NCBI GenBank assembly: GCA_017430765.1
Contig: JAFRMI010000060.1
Location: 21,670-85,669 of the forward strand
Length of the DNA: 64,000 bases
Direction: 5' to 3'
Source: Lachnospiraceae bacterium
GTDB lineage: Bacteria > Bacillota_A > Clostridia > Lachnospirales > Lachnospiraceae
Shown: piece by piece, positions 16,588 to 24,778 of the stretch
How the letters are laid out: every line of letters starts with the position of its first letter
How positions within the stretch are numbered: position 1 is the first letter of the stretch
The notes under the pieces: model-generated
The model's input: the letters and a program-made list of their open reading frames with translations, nothing else
Databases searched by the model: none
Told to the model about the DNA's origin: nothing
Position numbers and translations under genes: made by a program

Positions 16588-18432
16588 TTACACCATGGCC
16601 TCCCCTTCCGTCAGGGGAATCTCCAAATTCGCGGCGAGTTCTTCCCTTGAAAGAAACGGCGCCATATCTTCAAGCGGCGATGAGACCATCGTCCCGTCCG
16701 GGAGCCTTCTTGAGGAAGGCTTGGGCTCCGTCTTCTGGAGCGGCGAAACGCGGACCTCAATCAGTGCCGGCAGCGGCAGGGCCATTGCCTCCCGCATACG
16801 CGCTTCGATGGTCGGGTTATCCGGGATGCACCCGTAATGCAGTCCGAAGCAGGCTGCCAGTTTTTCCGGTTCCGGAAAATCCAGATCCCCGCTCTCCGGT
16901 CCCACGCCGATCAGCGGCTTCCCGAAATACGCATTCTGTGTCTGCCGGATCGAATGATAGCCCCCGTTGCAGATCAGGAAGACCCGCACGGGAATCCGGT
17001 TCGTCACGATGGTCTGCAGTTCCTGCAGATTCATCATGAGGCTCCCCTCCCCTGTCACGGCGGTGATCTCCTTTCCCGTTCCCCGGGCAAGTCCGATCGC
17101 GGCCGGCAGGCCGTATCCCATCGACGCGGTTGCGGTGTTGGAGTAGAACCGCGTCCCCTCTTTGAGCCGGAGCATCTGGATTCCCGCGACGCGCGACGTC
17201 CCGCAGCTCGCGATCACATCCGCCCCCTGCGGAAGCTGCTTCGAGAGTTCATCGTAGAACCGGTAGATATTGGACAGCCCGTCCGGCTGCGGGGCGCACT
17301 CCGCCTCCGTGAGTGTCGGAAAGCGGAACAGGCGCTCTCTTGCGCGGGCCGTCCATCCCGCTGCTTTTGCGCAGTACGGATGCTCTTTCGAGGCACCGCG
17401 GGTTTTAAGTGTCGAAATCAGGCGGTCCATCAGTTCCTTCGCGTCACAGATGACGGGGAGATCACAGCGGACGTTGGGCTTTTTCAGCTCATTTTCATCG
17501 AGTTCGTTGAGGATTGTATACGCCTCGCGCCCCCACTCCGGATAATTGAATCCGGTCTGGAGAAAGCTCTGCCTGCTGCCGATGGAGAGGAAGAGGTCGC
17601 TTCCCGCCATCGTAAGATTGCCGGAGCGGTTTCCGGTCATGCCGGTTCTGCCTGCGTAGTACGGGTGCGTTTCGGGCAGAAGATCGATGCTGGACATTCC
17701 GGTCAGCACCGGGATTCCGAGAAGGTCCGAAAGATCGCGGAACGACGCGATGCCCCCGGAAGCCCGGACGCCGAATCCGCCGAAGAGGACCGGCCTCTCT
17801 GCCGCGAGCAGGCGGTCCGCAATCTCCTCGACGAGGCCTGCGGACGGAGCGGGAGGATCTTTATACCCCTCTGCTGCCGGCTCGAAAGAACGAAGCGCCG
17901 CGGGATCGATCTCCGCTGCCTGCACATCGAGAGGAATATCGAGCCAGACAGGCCCCCTCCGTCCGTGCATCATGAGATACAGCGCCTTCTCCAGCGCATA
18001 GCGGACGTCCTCCTTCTTCTCCGTCATAACCGCGTATTTTGTCATCGGAGATGCGGAGAGCGTCACGTCGAACTCCTGGATCCCGCTCGTGCGGAGCGGA
18101 AGCCCCGTTCCCCGCACCGTCGTCGCGAAACGGGCCTGTCCGGACAGCACAAGCATGGGAATCGACTCCATATACGCGCACAGAACACCTGTCAGCGCGT
18201 TGGTGGCACCGGGACCCGTCGTCACGAGCACGCATGCGGGGCGGTTGTCCACCCGCGCATAAGCCTCCGCCGCCATGGCACAGGCCTGCTCATTGTGATG
18301 AAACGTGCAGCGAAGTTTCTCCGAGTGCCCGAACGAATCGTCGAGGTGCATCGCCCCGCCGCCCGTCACAAGGAACACATCCTGTATTCCCGTCTCTATA
18401 CATCTTTCCGCAATATAGTCCGATACTTTCAT
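16588..18432 (-). CDS. Acetolactate-synthase-like TPP enzyme, candidate branched-sugar (YerE-type) enzyme
   Basis: A 614-residue thiamine-diphosphate enzyme with three domains. The N-terminal catalytic glutamate is E48 in FHHNEQA, the central FAD-type domain spans roughly 190-350, and the C-terminal cofactor site near residue 460 reads TGEGSLMMNLQEL...ICN, with GEG where acetolactate synthases have GDG. It lies in a CDP-sugar operon with no ilv genes near, which argues against amino-acid synthesis. In Yersinia the related YerE adds a two-carbon unit from pyruvate to a CDP-3,6-dideoxy-4-keto sugar to make yersiniose. That role is inferred here from the rfbF/G/H neighbours. A generic TPP decarboligase is the alternative. 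Confidence 0.85.
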   Translation of the reverse strand: MKVSDYIAERCIETGIQDVFLVTGGGAMHLDDSFGHSEKLRCTFHHNEQACAMAAEAYARVDNRPACVLVTTGPGATNALTGVLCAYMESIPMLVLSGQARFATTVRGTGLPLRTSGIQEFDVTLSASPMTKYAVMTEKKEDVRYALEKALYLMMHGRRGPVWLDIPLDVQAAEIDPAALRSFEPAAEGYKDPPAPSAGLVEEIADRLLAAERPVLFGGFGVRASGGIASFRDLSDLLGIPVLTGMSSIDLLPETHPYYAGRTGMTGNRSGNLTMAGSDLFLSIGSRQSFLQTGFNYPEWGREAYTILNELDENELKKPNVRCDLPVICDAKELMDRLISTLKTRGASKEHPYCAKAAGWTARARERLFRFPTLTEAECAPQPDGLSNIYRFYDELSKQLPQGADVIASCGTSRVAGIQMLRLKEGTRFYSNTATASMGYGLPAAIGLARGTGKEITAVTGEGSLMMNLQELQTIVTNRIPVRVFLICNGGYHSIRQTQNAYFGKPLIGVGPESGDLDFPEPEKLAACFGLHYGCIPDNPTIEARMREAMALPLPALIEVRVSPLQKTEPKPSSRRLPDGTMVSSPLEDMAPFLSREELAANLEIPLTEGEAMV

Positions 18433-18569
18433 AATCGAATTCCCTGTGTTTTCGTAACTGTTCAGTACTCCTCATTGCCGGGGATGCCCCGTGTCCCCCG
18501 CTGCGGGCGGTCAAAGGCACCCTTTCACATCCTGAGACGGACGGCAGAGGAATACCGCATGTACCTTCT

Positions 18570-19901
18570 TTACCGGAGATACTTCTCACACCTCTGCTCA
18601 CAGACCATAGTCTTCCCCGACTGCTCGATCGGAAGGCCGTCCACATATTCCACGCGGATCACTGCATCTTCCCCGAGATACTTCCGGTAGGCCGCAATGA
18701 CCTCCTCTCCGGAAAGATGCGCTCCCATCTCGGCATTCAGCTTCAGAAGATATTCTTTCTCCCCTGTCTGGATGCATTTTGCCTGACGAAGCCGCCCCTC
18801 GAAATTCAGCAGATTATTCATGAATACATGCGTCGACAGCGGCTCCCCTTTCGTGTTGTAGATGAGCGCGCCGCGGCGTCCGTAGATCTCCGTAAAGATC
18901 TGCCGCACACGCCCCTCCTCATCGGGAAGCGTCCGCAGAATTCCGGTATCCCCCGTGTCGTAGCGGATCATGGGGAACGCGCGGTTGTAATAATCCGTGA
19001 CGACAATTCTCCCAAGCTCCCCTTCTTCCGCCGGTTCGTCGGCATCCAGCTTCAGGATTTCAACATAAAAGTTATAGAGGTCAATCGTGTACACATCTTC
19101 CCCGGGAAGGCTCACGGCAATAAACCCGTTCTCATTATTGCCGTAGGAGAGAACCGGCGTAATGCCGAAGAGCTCCTTCGCTTTCTTCCTTGTGGAGGCA
19201 GGAAGCGCCTCCCCCATTGTGAAGATCATCTCGACCGCCCATCCCGTAACATCCAGGCTGCTCCGCTCCGCGTAATCGGTAAGCGCCGTGATGGCGCTTG
19301 AGTACGCGACCAGCACCTGGATCCGCTCCTCAAAGATCCGGTCAAAGATCGCACGGATGTTTCCGTCCCCCATATTGGAGATGTCAATCATCAGCAGGTT
19401 GTTGGTGAATGAGCGCAGGCCCGAGATCGTGTTCTTCCCCTCGATCCAGGCGCGGAACTCCCCCCTCTTCATTCCGAGCCGGAACCCGTTGAGCTCCATC
19501 ACGGACATAAAGTTCATTCCGACGCGATTGTACTTTTCGTCATCCGCGAGCACCGTAAAAGGCGTCCCCGTTGACCCGCTCGTCGAAAAGCGGTGAAGTT
19601 TATCCCGCTTCTCCCGGTAGAGATCGCTCAGAATTCCTTCGTAGTTCCCGATAAAATCCCGCTTCAGCAGAACCGGAAAATCTGACAGCGACTGACAGGT
19701 TCCAAGTTTCCTGTAAAACGGACACGTGAGCGAGGCGTGCCGCAGAAGCGCAGCAAGCCTTCTTTCCCGGTAAGCAGGCGTCACGCCGTTCACAATCTCC
19801 CGCTTATTGGCATTTAAGATCTTCTGTTTTTTTCCGCCTTTAAGATCATCGAGCGACTGCCAGGCCGCTCTGCGGATCCACTCTCCAGGTTGAATGGCCA
19901 T
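18570..19901 (-). CDS. CapK/PaaK-like adenylate-forming enzyme (second copy)
   Basis: A 443-residue protein of the phenylacetate-CoA-ligase-like CapK family. The ANL-type phosphate-binding loop is FSTSGSTGTPF, and the C-terminal adenylation motif is MIRYDTGDTGI. N-terminal helices with RHASLTCPFYRKL are typical of CapK. No membrane span or signal is seen. It starts directly after the flippase stop (TAAATG). Its substrate is unknown. Context suggests it activates a carboxylic acid for transfer to a sugar amine or to the carrier protein at 12332. A paralogue lies on the other side of the flippase. Confidence 0.88.
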   Translation of the reverse strand: MAIQPGEWIRRAAWQSLDDLKGGKKQKILNANKREIVNGVTPAYRERRLAALLRHASLTCPFYRKLGTCQSLSDFPVLLKRDFIGNYEGILSDLYREKRDKLHRFSTSGSTGTPFTVLADDEKYNRVGMNFMSVMELNGFRLGMKRGEFRAWIEGKNTISGLRSFTNNLLMIDISNMGDGNIRAIFDRIFEERIQVLVAYSSAITALTDYAERSSLDVTGWAVEMIFTMGEALPASTRKKAKELFGITPVLSYGNNENGFIAVSLPGEDVYTIDLYNFYVEILKLDADEPAEEGELGRIVVTDYYNRAFPMIRYDTGDTGILRTLPDEEGRVRQIFTEIYGRRGALIYNTKGEPLSTHVFMNNLLNFEGRLRQAKCIQTGEKEYLLKLNAEMGAHLSGEEVIAAYRKYLGEDAVIRVEYVDGLPIEQSGKTMVCEQRCEKYLR

Positions 19902-21101
19902 TTATGTTCCCCTTCCCGCTTTGATAAAACCAAGTGTCAGAACCAGCAGAATCCGGATGGTATTCGCGATCAGAACTCCTGCCGAAAAACCGGGAAGACC
20001 GCCTCCCGGTGTCATCCGCGTAATCAGCAGCAGAAGGATCACCAGATGCAGAAGCTGCAGGGCAAGCTGCCACTTCGCGCCCGTAAATGTCAGAACCACA
20101 ATAAACAGGTACGCGGACAGCATCGCCAGAATCTGTGTGAGCGTCACCACCGGAATGAGGGACGCGGTTTCGCTGACAAGCTGCGGGTAAACCAGCCGGA
20201 TGAACACCGGCGTCACGATCATGCAGCCCGCGAAAAATACGGCCGCTGCCAGGACCCCCGCCGCAGCGAACACAAGAAACCGCCTGCGCGTCACCTTCTC
20301 CTCGTCCTTCGTGAGATAGGATATGACAATCGTATTCACGGGGGCAATGAAGAGAACCAGCGTCTTCCCGATCAGAGACACCACATAATAAACGGCGACA
20401 GCCTCTTCGCCGAGCGCTCCCTTCAAGAAAAGGCGGTCCATATTGAGGGTCAGATTCGTGACAAAATAGGACAGGACGAGCAGTCCGCCACGTCTCATCA
20501 CCATCGGGAAGTACGGCGTCCGGACAGTGACATTCCGGAAAATGCAGCCGGCAGCTGCGACGTAGCACAGTGCCGCCGCCTCGCCTGTAAGGAAGATCAG
20601 CTGCCAGATCCCGGTGGCTCTCCCGATCAGGTACCCCAGCGCATATCCGGCTCCGCAGATCGTATAATAGAAAAAATAGCGCCGATAATCAAGTGACAGT
20701 CTGTATTCCACATCCCCGTAGTACCGGAAATCGGTCAGGAGAATGAGCAGGGCAAGCAGCAGGACCGCACCTCCGCCGCCCAGAGAGTCCCTCGCGTAAA
20801 TGATCGAGCAGAGAATACCTATAAGGCTCATGAGGAGAACTGCCGCAAAGTAATCCCCGTTGTTAACGGCGTAATCCCGCCGCATGACAAGCCGACTGTT
20901 GTTGAGAGCCTGCCCGATGGAAGGTCCGAGAATATTCACGAGCGCCATGATATAGAGAAGACCGCCGTATGCGGCGGTTCCCATAGACGACGCCGCCCGC
21001 GGATAAACGAAAAGCTGGAGCACACCGTTCAGAACGAGTGCCCCTGCAATCGTATAGACCGTATTCGCCGCAATCGCTTTTTTACGCCTTACTTCCGCCA
21101 T
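19902..21101 (-). CDS. Wzx-like polysaccharide flippase (MOP superfamily)
   Basis: A 399-residue membrane protein with about 12 hydrophobic spans, from AIAANTVYTIAGALVLNGVLQLFVYP to the C-terminal LIANTIRILLVLTLGFI. The first span and the AAYGGLLYIMALVNILG loop are typical of oligosaccharide flippases; an arginine-rich short loop (YLTKDEEKVTRRRF) separates the two halves. It has fewer residues than many Wzx proteins. It probably flips a lipid-linked sugar or repeat unit. It overlaps the upstream CapK-like gene by 13 bases and abuts the downstream one. Confidence 0.85.
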   Translation of the reverse strand: MAEVRRKKAIAANTVYTIAGALVLNGVLQLFVYPRAASSMGTAAYGGLLYIMALVNILGPSIGQALNNSRLVMRRDYAVNNGDYFAAVLLMSLIGILCSIIYARDSLGGGGAVLLLALLILLTDFRYYGDVEYRLSLDYRRYFFYYTICGAGYALGYLIGRATGIWQLIFLTGEAAALCYVAAAGCIFRNVTVRTPYFPMVMRRGGLLVLSYFVTNLTLNMDRLFLKGALGEEAVAVYYVVSLIGKTLVLFIAPVNTIVISYLTKDEEKVTRRRFLVFAAAGVLAAAVFFAGCMIVTPVFIRLVYPQLVSETASLIPVVTLTQILAMLSAYLFIVVLTFTGAKWQLALQLLHLVILLLLITRMTPGGGLPGFSAGVLIANTIRILLVLTLGFIKAGRGT

Positions 21102-22399
21102 AGGTTCACAATGTATTTCCGTTTCCCGGACGCAAGCACCGGGATCTCGTCCACGTAGGTTACGCGAATCAACGCATCCTCACCCAGGGCGGGACGGATG
21201 CGCCCCAGCATATTTTCCACATCCATCACCCCACGGTCCCCGTTGAGGCGCAGTTCGTACTCCTTTGCTCCGGTCTGCAGGAACTGGTACTGCCGCACGC
21301 CCTCCACGTCCCAGAGATTATTGGTCACGACATACGGTGTCACCGCAGCCCCGGACGTATCGTAGAGCATATCGCTCCTTCTTCCGTAGAGGTTCTCAAG
21401 CGTGAGACGGTACCTGTCCCCCCGGACCGTCTTTTTTGCGGAGGCGGAATCGCCGTTGTCGTAACGGATGACGGGAAACGCATAATTCGTCAGATCCGTA
21501 ATTACAATTCTGCCGACTGTTCCGTCCGGAGCCGGCTCATCCGACTCCATGCGGAGGATCTCGTAGTGATAGCTCTCTGAGTTAATGTAATAGCTCTCAT
21601 CATGGCGGTTCTCAATCCCCATGATGCCGTTTTCCTCGTTGGAATAATAGGACCGCACGGGGCAGCCGAACTGACGGGACAGCTGTTCCCGTACCGGAGA
21701 GGGCATCGACTCAGAGATCGGAAGGATCGCCTGCACACGAAAGCCGGAGAGATCCATGCCGGTTCTGTCAATATACCGGCTGATCTCCCCAAGCGCGGAG
21801 GCGTAGCCCGTTATTACCCGGACCCCTTTTTTGCGGATGACATCCAGCATACCGCGGATGGCTTCATCCGACAGGGATGAACTCTCCATCATGATGCTGT
21901 TTTCCATAAACAGCTGCAGACGGCTCTTCTTCACGTTGTCGACCCACACCCGGATAAACGCAATCCTGTCACCAATCCGGTACCCTCCCAGAGCGCTCAG
22001 GAATATGCTGTCCGCCGTATTGCAGACCGCCTTATGCGCGTCCTGGATCATCGTAAACGGGGTTCCGGTTGAGCCACTCGTCGTCATAAGCCGCATGCCG
22101 GGCGTGCCGTCCGGATACGCGGAGGAGCGAAACTCCTCATAATGTGCGCGCCACGTGTCCTTATTAACGATGGGCCATGTCTCAAGCGGGGCTTCCGGAT
22201 CACAGTTTCTGTAGAAAACCGTCGTCTCCGCCGCGTGGCGGAGAAGCGCCCGGATCCGGTCCTCCTCATCCTTTACAGACGTCCCGTGTTTCCATGCATA
22301 TAAATCCTTCTCACAGCGCGTTCTGACCGCCCCTCCACGGATCCGGTCAAGGGCAAAGTAACCCGACCAGCGCGCCTTCTCGCCGATTTCCTTTATCAT
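21089..22399 (-). CDS. CapK/PaaK-like adenylate-forming enzyme (first copy)
   Basis: A 436-residue CapK-family enzyme with the loop MTTSGSTGTPFTMI and the C-terminal motif VIRYDNGDSASA, where the DTGD of the paralogue becomes DNGD. It is divergent from the copy at 18570 but colinear along its length, so the two are likely paralogues with different substrates rather than a recent duplication. It overlaps rfbH by four bases (ATGA). Role inferred as acyl or aminoacyl activation in the polysaccharide pathway. Confidence 0.88.
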   Translation of the reverse strand: MIKEIGEKARWSGYFALDRIRGGAVRTRCEKDLYAWKHGTSVKDEEDRIRALLRHAAETTVFYRNCDPEAPLETWPIVNKDTWRAHYEEFRSSAYPDGTPGMRLMTTSGSTGTPFTMIQDAHKAVCNTADSIFLSALGGYRIGDRIAFIRVWVDNVKKSRLQLFMENSIMMESSSLSDEAIRGMLDVIRKKGVRVITGYASALGEISRYIDRTGMDLSGFRVQAILPISESMPSPVREQLSRQFGCPVRSYYSNEENGIMGIENRHDESYYINSESYHYEILRMESDEPAPDGTVGRIVITDLTNYAFPVIRYDNGDSASAKKTVRGDRYRLTLENLYGRRSDMLYDTSGAAVTPYVVTNNLWDVEGVRQYQFLQTGAKEYELRLNGDRGVMDVENMLGRIRPALGEDALIRVTYVDEIPVLASGKRKYIVNLWRK

Positions 22400-23736
22400 A
22401 GTGCGGCCGCCTCTTTCAGCATCTTTGCCATGTAAGAGAGCTTTTCTTCTGTCATGCCGGGATACACGCCGATCCAGAAGGAATCCTTCATAATGCGGTC
22501 GGTATTGTCAAGTGTCCCGACGACGCGGTATTTGTCACCCAGAGCCGGATCATCCGACAGACACGGGTGCTTTGTGAGATTGCCCGCAAAAAGCATCCTC
22601 GTCTGTACGCCGTGGTTTTCGAGATGGGCGACCACATCGCTTCTGTTCACGCCATCCCGCACCGTGATAAAGAATCCGAACCAGCAGGGATCCGAGTTCG
22701 GGTTGGCCTCGGGAAGGATATAGGCGTCTTCCGTCCCCGCAAGCGCCTCCTTCAGATACGTGAAATTCTCTCTTCTCCGTTTTGCGAACGTCGGAAACTT
22801 TTCAAGCTGCGCCACACCGACTGCGGCCTGCATATCCGTCGCCTTCAGATTATATCCGAAATGGCTGTATACATATTTGTGGTCATAGCCAAGAGGCAGT
22901 TCCCCGTACCGGCGGTCAAAGCGGTGTCCGCAGAAATTGTCCTGTCCCGGAGGACACACGCAGTCCCTTCCCCAGTCGCGGAGAGAGCGGACGATCCGGT
23001 GAAGAAGCGGATGATCCGTGTACACGGCGCCTCCCTCACCCATGGTCATGTGATGGGGCGGATAAAAGCTGGAGGTTCCGATATCGCCGAACGTCCCTGT
23101 CAGCTTTGTCTCTCCGTTCAGCGTGTACAAGCTGCCGAGCGCGTCGCAGTTGTCCTCCACAAGCCACAGACCGTGTCTGTCGCAGAAAGCCTTTACGGTC
23201 TCCAGATCAAACGGATTGCCGAGTGTGTGCGCCATCATCACCGCTTTCGTGCGCGGTGAAAGAGCCTCCTCCAGCATGCTCACATCCACGTCAGCTCCCG
23301 GGAGCTTCACGTCCAGAAAGACAGGAACAGCCCCGTACTGTACGATCGGGGAGACCGTCGTCGGAAAGCCGGCGGCCACCGTAATGACCTCGTCTCCCGG
23401 AAGGACGCGCCGCTCCTTAAGAAGCGGGGAGGTAAGGGCCATGAATGCCAGCAGGTTCGCGCTGGATCCGGAATTCACCAGCGACACGTAACGGATTCCC
23501 AGGTATTCCGCGAACTTCTCCTCAAACTCCCGTGAAAAGCGTCCGGCTGTCAGCCAGAATTCCAGCGCTGAATCCACAAGGTTCATCATCTCCGCACTGT
23601 CATAGACGCGCGAAGCGTAGGGAATCCTGTCCCCCTCGCGGAAAGGAGCCGTCCGGTTGTGATATGTCTCGCAATACTCCCGGACAGCGTCCAGAATGTA
23701 AGTTCTCGCCTCTTCTTTCGTTTTCCCCTCAAACAT
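22396..23736 (-). CDS. rfbH: CDP-4-dehydro-6-deoxyglucose 3-dehydratase (E1)
   Basis: A 446-residue PLP-type enzyme of the E1/RfbH group. The usual Schiff-base lysine is replaced by histidine in FYPPHHMTMGEGG (228-229), the hallmark of 3-deoxygenation enzymes that use PMP. The [2Fe-2S] cysteines are visible as C197, C259, C261 and C269, with the same 2- and 8-residue spacings as Yersinia E1. It removes the C3 hydroxyl of CDP-4-keto-6-deoxyglucose. The ATG at 23736 with GGGGAG nine bases upstream is chosen over an in-frame GTG seven codons earlier; it overlaps rfbG by eight bases. No E3 reductase gene is in the window. Confidence 0.95.
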   Translation of the reverse strand: MFEGKTKEEARTYILDAVREYCETYHNRTAPFREGDRIPYASRVYDSAEMMNLVDSALEFWLTAGRFSREFEEKFAEYLGIRYVSLVNSGSSANLLAFMALTSPLLKERRVLPGDEVITVAAGFPTTVSPIVQYGAVPVFLDVKLPGADVDVSMLEEALSPRTKAVMMAHTLGNPFDLETVKAFCDRHGLWLVEDNCDALGSLYTLNGETKLTGTFGDIGTSSFYPPHHMTMGEGGAVYTDHPLLHRIVRSLRDWGRDCVCPPGQDNFCGHRFDRRYGELPLGYDHKYVYSHFGYNLKATDMQAAVGVAQLEKFPTFAKRRRENFTYLKEALAGTEDAYILPEANPNSDPCWFGFFITVRDGVNRSDVVAHLENHGVQTRMLFAGNLTKHPCLSDDPALGDKYRVVGTLDNTDRIMKDSFWIGVYPGMTEEKLSYMAKMLKEAAAL

Positions 23737-24778
23737 GAAAATACTCCCCGATTTCACTTCTGGTGAACTGTCTCATATCCTTCCCGTCCGCATATGCCTT
23801 CGACCACGCCGCCGTCCGCTTCACAGCCTCGCGGATATCCCAGACCGGCTTCCAGCCTACCCTCGTCCGGATCTTCGTGCTGTCGAGCATGAGCAGCTTC
23901 GCCTCATGCGGCCCTCCGTCAGGACGGACGGTCTTTGTCACGCCCCCGCCCCACGCTTCTATGAATAGATCGGCGATCTCACCCGCCGTGATCGCATCTG
24001 ACGGGCCAGGTCCGACATTATAGGCACCTGCCAAAGTCCGGTCCTCAAACTGCCGCTTCGCGAGAAGCAGGTATGCGGCAAGGGGTTCGAATACATGCTG
24101 GAACGGCCGCACCGACGCCGGGTTCCGCAGCACGATCGGTTCTCCCCGGACAGCCGCGCGCACGCAGTCCGGCACGATCCGGTCCGGAGCGAAATCGCCC
24201 CCGCCGATCACGTTGCCGGCACGGGCTGTCGACACAGCTGCCCCGTGATCTCTGAAAAATGAATTCCAGTAGCTGTGCGTCACAAGATCCGAGCAGGACT
24301 TGCTGTTTGAATACGGATCATAGCCGTCCAGCGGATCTTCCTCAAGGTATCCCCGGTCCTTCTCGATATTGAGATAGACCTTATCCGTCGTGACGTTGAC
24401 AATACTGTCCGCGCAGTCCGCTTTCCGGAGCGCCTCAAGAAGGTTCACGGTTCCCATGATATTCGTCTCGAACGTCTCGCGGGGAATCCGGTAAGACTCG
24501 CGGACGATCGGCTGTGCCGCGAGGTGGAATACAACCGCAGGCCGCACGTCAGACACCGCTTTGTCAAGGGCGTCGTAATCCCGCACGTCTCCGCGGATAT
24601 CCCGGATCTCCTCTCCGAGGCGCAGCAGGTCAAACAGGGAAGGATCTGTCGGAGGATCCAGAGAAAAGCCGGTCACATCCGCTCCGGCCATTAACAGAAT
24701 TTCGGCAAGACAGGCGCCTTTAAAGCCCGTATGTCCGGTTATCAGAACCCGTTTGCCGCGGTACCAGTCCATCATCAT
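23729..24778 (-). CDS. rfbG: CDP-glucose 4,6-dehydratase
   Basis: A 349-residue SDR-family enzyme. The N terminus DWYRGKRVLITGHTGFKGACL is characteristic of CDP-glucose dehydratases, with the GHTGFKG nucleotide-binding loop. HLAAQPIVRESYR, the YSNSKSCSDLVT YxxxK site and ARAGNVIGGGDFAPDRIVPD follow. It makes CDP-4-keto-6-deoxyglucose from CDP-glucose. It starts immediately after the rfbF stop (TAAATG), and AAGGA precedes its first of three consecutive ATGs. Confidence 0.96.
   Translation of the reverse strand: MMMDWYRGKRVLITGHTGFKGACLAEILLMAGADVTGFSLDPPTDPSLFDLLRLGEEIRDIRGDVRDYDALDKAVSDVRPAVVFHLAAQPIVRESYRIPRETFETNIMGTVNLLEALRKADCADSIVNVTTDKVYLNIEKDRGYLEEDPLDGYDPYSNSKSCSDLVTHSYWNSFFRDHGAAVSTARAGNVIGGGDFAPDRIVPDCVRAAVRGEPIVLRNPASVRPFQHVFEPLAAYLLLAKRQFEDRTLAGAYNVGPGPSDAITAGEIADLFIEAWGGGVTKTVRPDGGPHEAKLLMLDSTKIRTRVGWKPVWDIREAVKRTAAWSKAYADGKDMRQFTRSEIGEYFHV

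Noticed and set aside
16588..18432. Anabolic acetolactate synthase IlvB
   Set aside because: No ilvN, ilvC or leader is near and it sits inside a sugar-nucleotide operon; the cofactor motif also differs.
16837..18690. Open plus-strand frame of about 600 codons opposite the TPP enzyme
   Set aside because: Antisense shadow of a real gene, with Arg/His-rich composition and no domain.
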